The position numbers were made by a program, and so were the translations under genes. From positions 1 through 64,000 of the forward strand of contig LNEE01000015.1 of assembly GCA_001464895.1 (NCBI GenBank): DNA of 64,000 bases, given 5' to 3'. The notes beneath the pieces were generated by a model, which searched no databases, was not told where the DNA came from, and saw only the letters and a program-made list of their open reading frames with translations. Shown here piece by piece: positions 27,314-35,706 of the stretch. Every line of letters starts with the position of its first letter. The first letter of the stretch is position 1. Source of the stretch: Betaproteobacteria bacterium Ga0077532 (GTDB lineage Bacteria; Pseudomonadota; Gammaproteobacteria; Burkholderiales; Ga0077523).

Positions 27314-28585
27314 TCAGGCGACCAAACCGGCGGCGACGGTGGCGTTGGTGGCCTCGTCGATCACGATGAAGCTGCCGGCGGCGGCGTTGTCGCGATAGGG
27401 CGCGAACGCGAGCGGCTGTGCGGTCCGGACGCCGATGCTGCCGATGTCGTTGAGTCGCAGCGTGTCGGTCTCTTCGACGCCGAGCGAGTTCACGTCGATG
27501 CGGAACTTCGGACGATCGAACATCGCCCTCACCGTCTGCGTGCCGTGCTTGATGAGATACCGCCGCTGACGCTCGAAGGGCTCGTCGGCGAACCAGCAGA
27601 GCGTCGCCTCGAACTCGCGGGAAACCGTGAGCGCGTGCCCGGTGGTCGCGATGACATCCCCGCGCGACACGTCGAGCTGGTCGTCCAGCACGATCGTCAC
27701 CGACTGCCCGGCGTGGGCGCGGTCGAGTTCGCCATCGAGCGTGCGCACCGAGCGCACCTTAGACGTCCGCCCCGACGGCAGCACCGTCACGGCATCTCCG
27801 GGAGCGACGTGTCCGGCCTCGATGCGACCGGCGTACCCGCGGGCCCCTTCGACACCGCTGTCGCCCGGCCGTGCGACCCACTGCACGGGAAAGAACAGCG
27901 GCCCGGCCTCGGCACCGCGACCTACATCTGCCGACTCGAGCAGGTCCAGCAGCGTCGGCCCCTGATACCACGGCAGGCGATCGCCACGGTCCACCACCAT
28001 GTCGCCGTTCAGCGCCGACAGCGGGATCGCGTCGATGCGCCCGATGCCGAGATCCTTCGCGAAGTCGTTGAAGGCAGCGACGATGTCGCGGAACACGCGC
28101 TCGTCGTATTCGACGAGGTCCATCTTGTTGACGGCCAGCACCACGTGCGGAATCCGCAGCAGGCTCGCGATGTAGGCATGGCGCCGCGACTGCGGCAGCA
28201 GCCCTTTCCGCGCATCGACGAGGACGATCGCGAGATCGGCGGTGGACGCGCCCGTCACCATGTTGCGCGTGTACTGCTCGTGCCCCGGCGTGTCGGCGAT
28301 GATGAACTTGCGCGACGGCGTGGCGAAGTAGCGGTACGCGACGTCGATCGTGATGCCCTGCTCGCGCTCGGCCATCAGGCCATCGGTCAGGAGCGACAGA
28401 TCGACCGCGGTCTGGCCGCGCCCCTTCGACGTGCGTTCGATGGACGCGAGCTGGTCCTCGAAGATGGCCTTGGTGTCGTAGAGCAGGCGCCCGATGAGCG
28501 TGCTCTTGCCGTCGTCGACGCTACCCGCGGTGGAAAAGCGGAGCACGCCCGTGTCGACGGGCGGAATTCTTTCGATGGCGGACAT
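27314..28585 (-). CDS. cysN: Sulfate adenylyltransferase subunit 1 (GTPase)
   Basis: A 423-residue EF-Tu-like GTPase that drives ATP sulfurylase. Motifs: P-loop GSVDDGKSTLIGRLL near the N-terminus, DTPGHEQYTRN, and NKMDL. Beta-barrel domains follow. It has no APS kinase (CysC) fusion, which fits an APS reductase route. The ATG at 28585 overlaps the CysD stop as TGATG; the frame continues upstream but only antisense to cysD. Confidence 0.95.
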   Translation of the reverse strand: MSAIERIPPVDTGVLRFSTAGSVDDGKSTLIGRLLYDTKAIFEDQLASIERTSKGRGQTAVDLSLLTDGLMAEREQGITIDVAYRYFATPSRKFIIADTPGHEQYTRNMVTGASTADLAIVLVDARKGLLPQSRRHAYIASLLRIPHVVLAVNKMDLVEYDERVFRDIVAAFNDFAKDLGIGRIDAIPLSALNGDMVVDRGDRLPWYQGPTLLDLLESADVGRGAEAGPLFFPVQWVARPGDSGVEGARGYAGRIEAGHVAPGDAVTVLPSGRTSKVRSVRTLDGELDRAHAGQSVTIVLDDQLDVSRGDVIATTGHALTVSREFEATLCWFADEPFERQRRYLIKHGTQTVRAMFDRPKFRIDVNSLGVEETDTLRLNDIGSIGVRTAQPLAFAPYRDNAAAGSFIVIDEATNATVAAGLVA

Positions 28586-29508
28586 CAGAAGTAGCCCTCC
28601 TTCTTTCTCAGTTCCATGGACGCGTCGGAGGTCTGGTCGTCCATGCGGGTCGCGCCGCGCTCGGTGATGCGCGTCACGGCCGTCTCGTCGATGATCTCGT
28701 GCGCGTTGCGCGCCGGCGACTCCACCGGGCACGTGCAGGTCATGTCCCCCACGGTGCGGAAACGCACGGTCACACGCTCGACCGTCTCGCCTGTCCGCGG
28801 CTGCACGAGATCCGAAACGGGCAGCAGCCCACCGGGGCGCCGAACCACCTCACGCTCGTGGGCGTAGTAGATGTGCGGGACTTCGAGACCTTCGCGCGCG
28901 ATGTACTGCCACACGTCCAGCTCGGTCCAGTTGCTGATCGGGAACACGCGCATGTTCTCGCCGGGATGGACTCTGGTGTTGTACAGGCTCCACAGTTCGG
29001 GCCGCTGGTTCTTCGGGTCCCATTGCCCGAACTCGTCGCGGAACGAGAACACGCGCTCCTTCGCACGCGCCTTCTCTTCGTCGCGGCGCGCACCGCCGAT
29101 GCAGGCATCGAAGCCGTGCTCGGCGATGGTCTCCAGCAGCGTCACCGACTGATGCCGGTTGCGACTCTCGTCCGGCGTGCGCAGTCGGATGCGGCCGGCC
29201 CGGATGGCGTCCTCGAGATGGCCGACGATCAGACGCTCGCCCAGCTCGGCCACGCGCTTGTCGCGGAAGGCGATGACTTCCGGGAAGTTGTGGCCGGTAT
29301 CGATGTGCACCAGCGGGAACGGGAAGCGGCCCGGCCGGAAGGCCTTCTCGGCAAGACGCAGCAGCACGATGGAATCCTTGCCGCCAGAGAACAGGAGCGC
29401 GGGTTTGCGACATTCAGCCGCCACTTCGCGGAGGATGTGGATGGCCTCCGACTCGAGCCAGTCGAGGTGTCCGAGACGGGGCGACGCGAGGTTGAGATCA
29501 GCGTTCAA
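28585..29508 (-). CDS. cysD: Sulfate adenylyltransferase subunit 2
   Basis: A 307-residue N-type ATP pyrophosphatase that adenylates sulfate to APS. The PP-loop is LFSGGKDSIVLLRLAEKAF. Later conserved parts are HIDTGHNFPE, GARRDEEKARAKERVFSFRD and FPISNWTELDVWQYI. The start is TTG at 29508 (GGAG seven bases upstream), which overlaps the CysH stop by 11 bases. No ATG or GTG sits in a better place. Confidence 0.94.
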   Translation of the reverse strand: MNADLNLASPRLGHLDWLESEAIHILREVAAECRKPALLFSGGKDSIVLLRLAEKAFRPGRFPFPLVHIDTGHNFPEVIAFRDKRVAELGERLIVGHLEDAIRAGRIRLRTPDESRNRHQSVTLLETIAEHGFDACIGGARRDEEKARAKERVFSFRDEFGQWDPKNQRPELWSLYNTRVHPGENMRVFPISNWTELDVWQYIAREGLEVPHIYYAHEREVVRRPGGLLPVSDLVQPRTGETVERVTVRFRTVGDMTCTCPVESPARNAHEIIDETAVTRITERGATRMDDQTSDASMELRKKEGYF

Positions 29509-30220
29509 GGGCAATCTCCGAAACGGGTGTGGTCGCCACGTGCAGGCCGCATTCCTTGCTGTCGCTGCTTTCCCACCACCAGCGACCGGCACGGACGTCC
29601 TCGCCCGGACGGATCGCCCGCGTGCAGGGGTCGCAGCCGATCGACGGGTAGCCGCGATCGTGCAGCGGATTGTAGGGGACGGCCGCACCGCGAAGGTAAG
29701 TCCAGACATCGTCCTCCGACCAGTCGGCCAGCGGGTTGAACTTCTCGATCCCGTGCACGGCGTCGTGCTCGCGCCACGGCAGATCGGTGCGGGTGACGGC
29801 CTGCGCGCGGCGAAGCCCGGTCACCCATGCCTGCTGTCCGGAAAGGGCGCGCGCGAGGGGTTCCACCTTGCGGATGGCGCAGCATCGCTTGCGCAGATCG
29901 ACGCTCTCGTAGAAGGCGTTGGCGCCGTGTTCACGCACGTAGGCGTCGACGCTCTCCTCCACCGGACGGAACACCTCGATGTCGTGGCCGTAGTGGACCT
30001 TCACGCGACCGATCAGTCCGACGGTGTCGGCATGGAGGCGACCCGTGTCGAGCGTGAAGATCCGCACCGGCAGCCGCTCGCGCAGGATGATGTCGGTGAG
30101 GACCATGTCCTCGGCGCCGAGACTCGACGCCAGCGAGACGCGCGGGAACTCGCGGGCGATCGCGTCGAGTCGCGCCAGCACTTCCTCACGGCGCGCAGCG
30201 ATGGTGTTCGCGGCCGTCAT
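29498..30220 (-). CDS. cysH: Assimilatory APS reductase (Fe-S type)
   Basis: A 240-residue reductase that converts APS to sulfite. The [4Fe-4S] cysteines are present as KRCCAIRKV and IGCDPC, which marks the APS-specific type rather than the E. coli PAPS type. The catalytic cysteine is in SKECGLH near the C-terminus, and SLGAEDMVL is the substrate loop. The absence of CysC from the cluster agrees with direct APS use. It overlaps the DUF934 stop as ATGA. Confidence 0.94.
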   Translation of the reverse strand: MTAANTIAARREEVLARLDAIAREFPRVSLASSLGAEDMVLTDIILRERLPVRIFTLDTGRLHADTVGLIGRVKVHYGHDIEVFRPVEESVDAYVREHGANAFYESVDLRKRCCAIRKVEPLARALSGQQAWVTGLRRAQAVTRTDLPWREHDAVHGIEKFNPLADWSEDDVWTYLRGAAVPYNPLHDRGYPSIGCDPCTRAIRPGEDVRAGRWWWESSDSKECGLHVATTPVSEIALER

Positions 30221-30738
30221 CGCGGCACCTCCGTCACCTGCCCGCGCGCGACCCGGCGGAAGGCTGGCAGCGGCGGTTCCCAGGAATTCTGATACGGCTC
30301 CGAGAACGTCGTTAGCAGCCGGAGCGCATCGCGGATGTCCTTGTCTGCCCGGACCGCATAGGCATCGAAGCCCACGCGGCGCAGATAGTCGAGCTGGTCC
30401 GGCAGGACGTCGCCGATGGCCCGCAGTTCGCCGCGATATCCGTATCGGGTGCGCAGCAGATGTCCGATGGAGTATCCACGGCCATCGGTGAACTTCGGGA
30501 AGTCGACGGCCACGACCGGCAGTCGATCGAGCGAGTCACGGAGCGTTGCAGGATCCTCGTGGGGCGCGATCCAGACACCGACGTCGCTCCGTGATGCGAT
30601 CACGTCGGCCTGGCCCAGCCAGATCGCGAGCGGCACGAGGACGTGGCCCGCAGGGACCGCAGGGGACGTCCCGGCCTCGGGACGATGGATCTGCCACGTG
30701 TCCGCGACGACACGGTCGCGGAGGATGATCTCAGACAT
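30217..30738 (-). CDS. DUF934 protein of the sulfite reductase locus
   Basis: A 173-residue soluble protein. Its central segment VAVDFPKFTDGRGYSIGHLLR is the DUF934 hallmark. The family sits next to CysI-type sulfite reductases in many proteobacteria, and its role is not settled; it may support electron delivery or assembly. The start (MSEIILRDRV) overlaps the CysI stop by eight bases, so it is translationally coupled. Confidence 0.9.
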   Translation of the reverse strand: MSEIILRDRVVADTWQIHRPEAGTSPAVPAGHVLVPLAIWLGQADVIASRSDVGVWIAPHEDPATLRDSLDRLPVVAVDFPKFTDGRGYSIGHLLRTRYGYRGELRAIGDVLPDQLDYLRRVGFDAYAVRADKDIRDALRLLTTFSEPYQNSWEPPLPAFRRVARGQVTEVPR

Positions 30739-32440
30739 CGACGGCCTCCTCGGCACGTTGCACGGCAGCCACCGGGGTGGCGTAGACGCGGGTCTTGAAC
30801 GGGGCGATGCCGGTGCGTTCGACGACATCGATGAAGCGCTCACCGTCGGCGCGCAGTTCGAGATAGGTCTCGATGAGGCGCGCGATGACCTCGGGCATGG
30901 CGTCCGCGGCGAACGACGGGCCGATCACCTTGCCGATGGCACTGCGGCCGCGGCCGGCGGAGGAACCGTCGGCGCCCCCGATCGACACCTGGTACCACTC
31001 GGCCCCGTCCTTGTCGACGCCGAGGATGCCGATGTGGCCGGCGTGATGGTGGCCGCAGGAGTTCATGCAACCCGAGATGTTGAGATTGATCTCGCCGATG
31101 TCGTGCAGGTAGTCGAGATCGTCGAAGCGGCGCTGCACGGCCTCGGCGATGGGAATCGACTTCGCGTTGGCGAGCGAGCAGAAGTCGCCCCCCGGGCAGC
31201 AGATGATGTCCGTCAGCAACCCCTGGTTCGCCGTGGCGAGGCCGTGGGCGCGGGCCTCCTGCCAGAGCTCGTGGAGATCGGAGAGGCGCACGTCGGGCAG
31301 GATCACGTTCTGTTCGTGCGACACGCGCAGCTCGCCGAAGCCGAAGCGCTCGGCCCAGTCGGCGATGCGGTTCATCTGGTCGGCGGTCACGTCACCGGGC
31401 GGCACTCCGGTGGGTTTGAGCGACAGCACCACTGCGCGATAGCCCGGCACGCGATGGGGACGCACGGCCCGGCCGGCCCAGCGGCGGAATGGCACGTCGT
31501 CCGCGAGGCGGGCCTCATGCGCCGCGTCCACCGACGGCAGCGTGGCGTGGACCGGTGCCACGAAATACGCCGCGACACGGTCGTACTCCTCGCGGGTCAG
31601 CAGCCCGGCGCCGTCTTTCAGATGTACCCACTCCTCCTCCACCTGCCGCGCGAACTCGTCGGGCCCGAGCGCCTTCACGAGGATCTTGATCCGCGCCTTG
31701 TACATGTTGTCGCGGCGGCCGTGGCGGTTGTAGACCCGGAGGATCGCCTCGACGTAGGTGAGCGTGTGCTCCCAGGGCAGATCCTGTCGGATGACGACGC
31801 CGACGATGGGTGTGCGACCCATGCCGCCACCCACGAGCACGCGTACACGGATCCCGCCCGCGGCGTCCTTCTCGAGGTAGAGGCCGATGTCGTGGAAGGC
31901 CGTCGCGGCACGGTCCTCGGCGGCGGCACTCACGGCGATCTTGAACTTCCGCGGCAAAAAGGCGAATTCGGGGTGGAACGTGGACCACTGACGAAGAATC
32001 TCGGCCATGGGCCGCGGATCGAGGATCTCGTCGGGTGCAATGCCGGCGAACTCGTCGGAGGTGATGTTTCGCACGCAGTTGCCGCTCGTCTGGATGGCGT
32101 GCATCTCGACCGAGGCGAGGTCCGCGAGGATGTCACCGGTGTCCTCGAGACGGGGCCAGTTGTACTGGATGTTCTGACGCGTCGTGAAGTGCGCATAGCC
32201 ACGGTCGTACTTCCGCGCGATGGTCGCGAGCATCCGCAACTGGGTGGATGACAGCAGTCCGTAGGGGATCGCGACGCGGAGCATCGGCGCGTGCTTCTGG
32301 ATGTAGAGCCCGTTCTGCAGCCGCAGCGGCCGGAATTCGTCTTCCGACAACGTCCCTGCCTGAAAGCGGCGCAACTGATCGCGGTATTGCGCGACGCGCT
32401 CCGCGACGATGGTCCGGTCGATCTGATCGTATACGTACAT
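30731..32440 (-). CDS. cysI: Sulfite reductase hemoprotein
   Basis: A 569-residue siroheme/[4Fe-4S] reductase that takes sulfite to sulfide. It has two ferredoxin-like half-domains. The cluster cysteines are in CCPGGDFCSLANAKS and NISGCMNSCGHHHAGH. The siroheme Arg/Lys region includes AHFTTRQNIQYNW and TSGNCVRNIT. No flavoprotein CysJ is encoded nearby, so the electrons probably come from ferredoxin or another partner. The ATG at 32440 (MYVYDQIDR) was chosen because the upstream frame lacks conservation. Confidence 0.93.
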   Translation of the reverse strand: MYVYDQIDRTIVAERVAQYRDQLRRFQAGTLSEDEFRPLRLQNGLYIQKHAPMLRVAIPYGLLSSTQLRMLATIARKYDRGYAHFTTRQNIQYNWPRLEDTGDILADLASVEMHAIQTSGNCVRNITSDEFAGIAPDEILDPRPMAEILRQWSTFHPEFAFLPRKFKIAVSAAAEDRAATAFHDIGLYLEKDAAGGIRVRVLVGGGMGRTPIVGVVIRQDLPWEHTLTYVEAILRVYNRHGRRDNMYKARIKILVKALGPDEFARQVEEEWVHLKDGAGLLTREEYDRVAAYFVAPVHATLPSVDAAHEARLADDVPFRRWAGRAVRPHRVPGYRAVVLSLKPTGVPPGDVTADQMNRIADWAERFGFGELRVSHEQNVILPDVRLSDLHELWQEARAHGLATANQGLLTDIICCPGGDFCSLANAKSIPIAEAVQRRFDDLDYLHDIGEINLNISGCMNSCGHHHAGHIGILGVDKDGAEWYQVSIGGADGSSAGRGRSAIGKVIGPSFAADAMPEVIARLIETYLELRADGERFIDVVERTGIAPFKTRVYATPVAAVQRAEEAVDV

Positions 32441-32526
32441 GCCTGCCAGTTCCCCGATGTCGAATGCGTTGCCAGCCGCGGCGTGCGCCACGACGGCGTG
32501 TGAAAAGGTGGCGTCGTGGCGACCGT

Positions 32527-33303
32527 CTACAGGACGAGCTTGCCGCCCACGAGGATGAGGAGCGATGCCAGCGCCGGCCTCAACCACTGCTCCGGCACAC
32601 GGCTGCTCAGGTGACTTCCGATGTAGATGCCGGGCAGGGATCCCAGGAGCAGGGCCCCGAGGAGGGGGATGTCAACCGTGCCCATGGCGAAGTGTCCAAG
32701 CCCCGCCACCGCCGTCAGTGGCACCGCGTGCGCGATGTCGCTGCCGACGATCCGCACCGTCGCCATGGCCGGAAAGAGCCAGAAGAGTGCGGTCACGCCC
32801 AGCGCCCCGGCGCCGACCGAACTGAGCGAGACCAGCACGCCGATGATTGCGCCGGTGAGCGCGGTGGCCCGGTAGGCATGGCGCTCGCGCCAGCGCCGCG
32901 CGCCTTCCCCCGTACGGGCCAGTTTCACCAGTCGCTCCTTGAACAGGAGCGCGATCGCCGTGAGGATCACCGCCACGCCCAGCGAGCCGGTGATGAGACC
33001 GGAAGAGACCCGCCCCTCGACGCCGATCATGTGAAGGATCCCGACCGTGACGAGCGCCGCGGGCACACTGCCGCTCGCGAGAGCACCGACCAGTTTCCAG
33101 TCGACGTGCCCCTTCCGCGAATGCACGACGGCACCCGCGCTCTTCGTGATCGAGGCGTACAGCAGGTCGGTACCCACGGCGGTGGCGGGATTGATCCCGA
33201 ACACGAGCACGAGCAGCGGCGTCATCAGCGACCCGCCACCCACACCGGTCAGCCCGACGATGAAGCCGACGGCGAGGCCGGATACCGTATATGCGATCTG
33301 CAC
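32527..33303 (-). CDS. TauE/SafE-family anion transporter
   Basis: A 258-residue inner-membrane protein with about eight helices and the duplicated TauE motif (VGLTGVGGGSLMTPLLVLV, and VSLSSVGAGALGV in the second half). The start is GTG at 33303. As the first gene of the sulfate assimilation operon it probably moves sulfate, sulfite or an organosulfonate across the membrane; direction and substrate are inferred from context only. Confidence 0.88.
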   Translation of the reverse strand: MQIAYTVSGLAVGFIVGLTGVGGGSLMTPLLVLVFGINPATAVGTDLLYASITKSAGAVVHSRKGHVDWKLVGALASGSVPAALVTVGILHMIGVEGRVSSGLITGSLGVAVILTAIALLFKERLVKLARTGEGARRWRERHAYRATALTGAIIGVLVSLSSVGAGALGVTALFWLFPAMATVRIVGSDIAHAVPLTAVAGLGHFAMGTVDIPLLGALLLGSLPGIYIGSHLSSRVPEQWLRPALASLLILVGGKLVL

Positions 33304-33377
33304 TCGCGCCCCCGAGAGGTTCCGGGCCCGTCGTCGGGTACCGGGCGTCCGAGATTGCTCTCTCGCACACCCGGCGG

Positions 33378-33406
33378 ATTCTAGGACGACGACCTTATCG
33401 CTCTAA
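33378..33406 (-). promoter_or_regulatory. Putative promoter of the sulfate assimilation operon
   Basis: Minus-strand TTAGAG (33406-33401), a 17-base spacer and TAGAAT (33383-33378). The -35 box is weak, as expected for an activated promoter, and it lies inside the imperfect inverted repeat at 33394-33445. The leader would be about 65 bases. Confidence 0.45.
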
Positions 33407-33445
33407 CAACGACTTTCGAAGAAGCTAAGTCGCGTTGTCGATAAG
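33394..33445. promoter_or_regulatory. Imperfect inverted repeat over the cys promoter
   Basis: Arms at 33394-33415 and 33427-33445 share CTTATCG, ACAACG and ACTT blocks in inverted order, with small bulges and the central palindrome TTCGAA. The AT-rich dyad spans the -35 region of the operon and lies past the murJ stop. It is a candidate LysR-type (CysB/Cbl) operator; a 3' structure of the murJ transcript is the alternative. Confidence 0.4.
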
Positions 33446-33468
33446 CCAGGGACGCAACCGCACGACCC

Positions 33469-35004
33469 TCAGGCGATCCGCTTCTGGAAATCCCGCGGAC
33501 GGAAGCCCATGAGGTAGAGGGCGCCGAAGTAGACCACGGCACCGAGCACGACGATGCCTGTGAGCTTGAGTACGCGGGCCATCGCGCCACCGGTGACCCA
33601 GGCGTCCGGGCCGCCCGCGGCGATGGCGATCGCGATGCCCATCGCGACGACGGCGACCCCGAGCCTTCCGAGGAAGCCTGTCCAGCCTTCGCCCGGCAGG
33701 TAGATGCCGGCCCGGCGGAGGGATACGTACAGCAGCCCCGCATTGATGCAGGCTCCGAGCCCGATGGCCAGCGCCAGGCCCGCATGCCCGAGCAACCCGA
33801 CGAAGACGAGGTTGAGCAGTTGTGTGGCAGCGAGCGTGACGAGTCCGATCTTCACCGGCGTCCGGATGTTCTGTCGGGCGTAGAACCCGGGCGCCAGAAC
33901 CTTCACCAGGATGAGACCGACAAGTCCGATGCTGTAGGCCATGAGCGCGCGGCGCGTCATCTCGACATCGTGGGCGCCGAATGCACCGTGCTGGAACAAG
34001 GTCGCGACGAGGGGCACCGCAAGCACCGCCATGGCGACCGCTGCCGGCACGGCGAGAAGCAGCGTGAGCCGCAGACCCCAGTCGAGCAGCTTCGAATACT
34101 CCTCGGCACCGTCCCGCGCGAAGGTCTTGGCAAGGCTGGGCAGAAGAATCGTCCCGAGGGCGACGCCCAGGATCCCGGTGGGGAACTCCATCAGCCGGTC
34201 GGCGTAGTAGAGCCACGAGACGGAGCCCGTGACGAGGAAGGACGCGAAGATCCCGTTGATGAGGAGCGAGATCTGCCCGATCGACACGCCGAAGATGGCC
34301 GGGCCCATGAGCTTGAGTACGCGCCAGACGCCCTCGTCCCGCAGAGCCAGCCGCGGCCGCGGCAGCATGCCGATGCGGCGGAGGAAGGGCAGCTGGAAGA
34401 CGAGCTGGAGCACGCCGCCAAGAAGAACGGCCCAGGCGAGCGCCATCACCGGCGGATCGAAGTACGGCACCAGGAACAGCGCGAAGCCGATGAACGACAG
34501 GTTCAGCAGCGTGGGCGTGAAGGCCGGGATGGAGAAGCGGCTCCAGGTGTTGAGAATGGCCCCGGCCAGCGACGAGAGCGAGATGAACAGGATGTACGGG
34601 AACGTGACGCGCAGCAGGGCGACGGTGGTGTCGAACTTAGCCGGGCTGGCGGCGAATCCCGGCGCACTGAGATACACGATGACCGGTGCCGCGAGAATGC
34701 CCACGATCGTGACCACCAGAAGCACCAGAGCAAGGAGCGTCGCGACGTGGTCGACGAGGTCCCGGGTGGCGTCGTCGCCGCGCCGGCTCCGATACTCGGC
34801 CAGCACCGGCACGAAGGCCTGCGAGAACGCGCCCTCGGCGAAGATCCGCCGCAGCAGGTTGGGAAGCTTGAAGGCGACGAAGAAGGCGTCGGTGGCAATC
34901 CCCGCCCCGAACACCCTGGCGATGGCGGCATCCCGGACGAACCCCAGGATGCGGGACAACAGGGTCATACTGCTGACGGTCGCCAGCGCCTTGAGGAGAT
35001 TCAT
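33469..35004 (-). CDS. murJ: Lipid II flippase
   Basis: A 511-residue membrane protein with about 14 helices that flips lipid II for peptidoglycan synthesis. The N-terminus [19 protein letters not shown] is typical of the family. [20 protein letters not shown] carries the conserved Arg/Asp of the substrate cavity, and [11 protein letters not shown] is in the later half. It is divergent from rpsT, a common betaproteobacterial pairing. Confidence 0.96.
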   Translation of the reverse strand: MNLLKALATVSSMTLLSRILGFVRDAAIARVFGAGIATDAFFVAFKLPNLLRRIFAEGAFSQAFVPVLAEYRSRRGDDATRDLVDHVATLLALVLLVVTIVGILAAPVIVYLSAPGFAASPAKFDTTVALLRVTFPYILFISLSSLAGAILNTWSRFSIPAFTPTLLNLSFIGFALFLVPYFDPPVMALAWAVLLGGVLQLVFQLPFLRRIGMLPRPRLALRDEGVWRVLKLMGPAIFGVSIGQISLLINGIFASFLVTGSVSWLYYADRLMEFPTGILGVALGTILLPSLAKTFARDGAEEYSKLLDWGLRLTLLLAVPAAVAMAVLAVPLVATLFQHGAFGAHDVEMTRRALMAYSIGLVGLILVKVLAPGFYARQNIRTPVKIGLVTLAATQLLNLVFVGLLGHAGLALAIGLGACINAGLLYVSLRRAGIYLPGEGWTGFLGRLGVAVVAMGIAIAIAAGGPDAWVTGGAMARVLKLTGIVVLGAVVYFGALYLMGFRPRDFQKRIA

Positions 35005-35137
35005 CGGGGCAGGAACGGATGCGGGGCGGGCGGGTGCGGAGAGCCGCGGGAGGATCCTCGGGAAGCCCCGTCGGCGGGCACGTGCCCCGCCCCAATTCGG
35101 GACCTCGGCAGATGCGCGCCGATCACTCGGGCGTGCC

Positions 35138-35166
35138 TTGCGCCACCGGGAAAAGGCGGCTAGTAT
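35138..35166 (+). promoter_or_regulatory. Sigma-70 promoter of rpsT
   Basis: TTGCGC at 35138-35143, a 17-base spacer and TAGTAT at 35161-35166. The start site would be near 35173, about 33 bases before the S20 start codon. Confidence 0.65.
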
Positions 35167-35205
35167 CGCCCACTTTCACGAAAATCTCCCGAGGAATCGA
35201 AGTTC

Positions 35206-35469
35206 ATGGCCAATTCGGCACAAGCCCGCAAGCGCGCACGCCAGTCCGAGACGCGGCGCCAACAGAACACTGCCCTGCGCTCCGAAGTGCGCACGGCGGT
35301 GAAGAAAGTGCGCAAGGCCATCCTGGCAGGCGACAAGGCCGCAGCGAAGACGATCTTCCAGGAAGCGCAGTCCACCATCGATGCCATCTCCCGCAAGGGT
35401 GTGTTCCACGCGAACACCGCCTCCCGTGTGAAGAGCCGCCTCTCAGGCGCCGTGAAGGCGATGGTGTAA
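35206..35469 (+). CDS. rpsT: 30S ribosomal protein S20
   Basis: An 87-residue basic, helical protein that binds 16S rRNA. The start [15 protein letters not shown] and the C-terminal [17 protein letters not shown] are diagnostic. It is monocistronic, with its own promoter and two terminators in tandem. Confidence 0.98.
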   Translation: MANSAQARKRARQSETRRQQNTALRSEVRTAVKKVRKAILAGDKAAAKTIFQEAQSTIDAISRKGVFHANTASRVKSRLSGAVKAMV

Positions 35470-35531
35470 CACCAGCGTCGCGACGGGTGGCCCTCGAAGC
35501 GGGACCCCTTCGACAGTAGCGCCGCGACAGC

Positions 35532-35610
35532 AACGCCGCCGATGCCCAGCATGGCGGCGTTTTTCATCCGCGAACGCAACGCCGTCGATGCACAGCATCG
35601 CGGCGTTTTT
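35532..35610 (+). terminator. Two tandem duplicated terminators
   Basis: Two near-copies of a 46-base unit, each AACGCCG...CGGCGTTTTTC. Hairpin one is 35532-35564 and hairpin two is 35578-35610. Each stem has seven to nine G-C-rich pairs followed by five T residues. They insulate rpsT from the decarboxylase gene; the second probably arose by duplication of the first. Confidence 0.85.
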
Positions 35611-35706
35611 CGTTTGTGCGCCTGGAATCATCGGCGGCCTGAGTCCTCAGCTGTCGAACGGGACTCGCCGGCAGGCGATGCATGAATCACCCGCTGCGGA
35701 GTGCAA

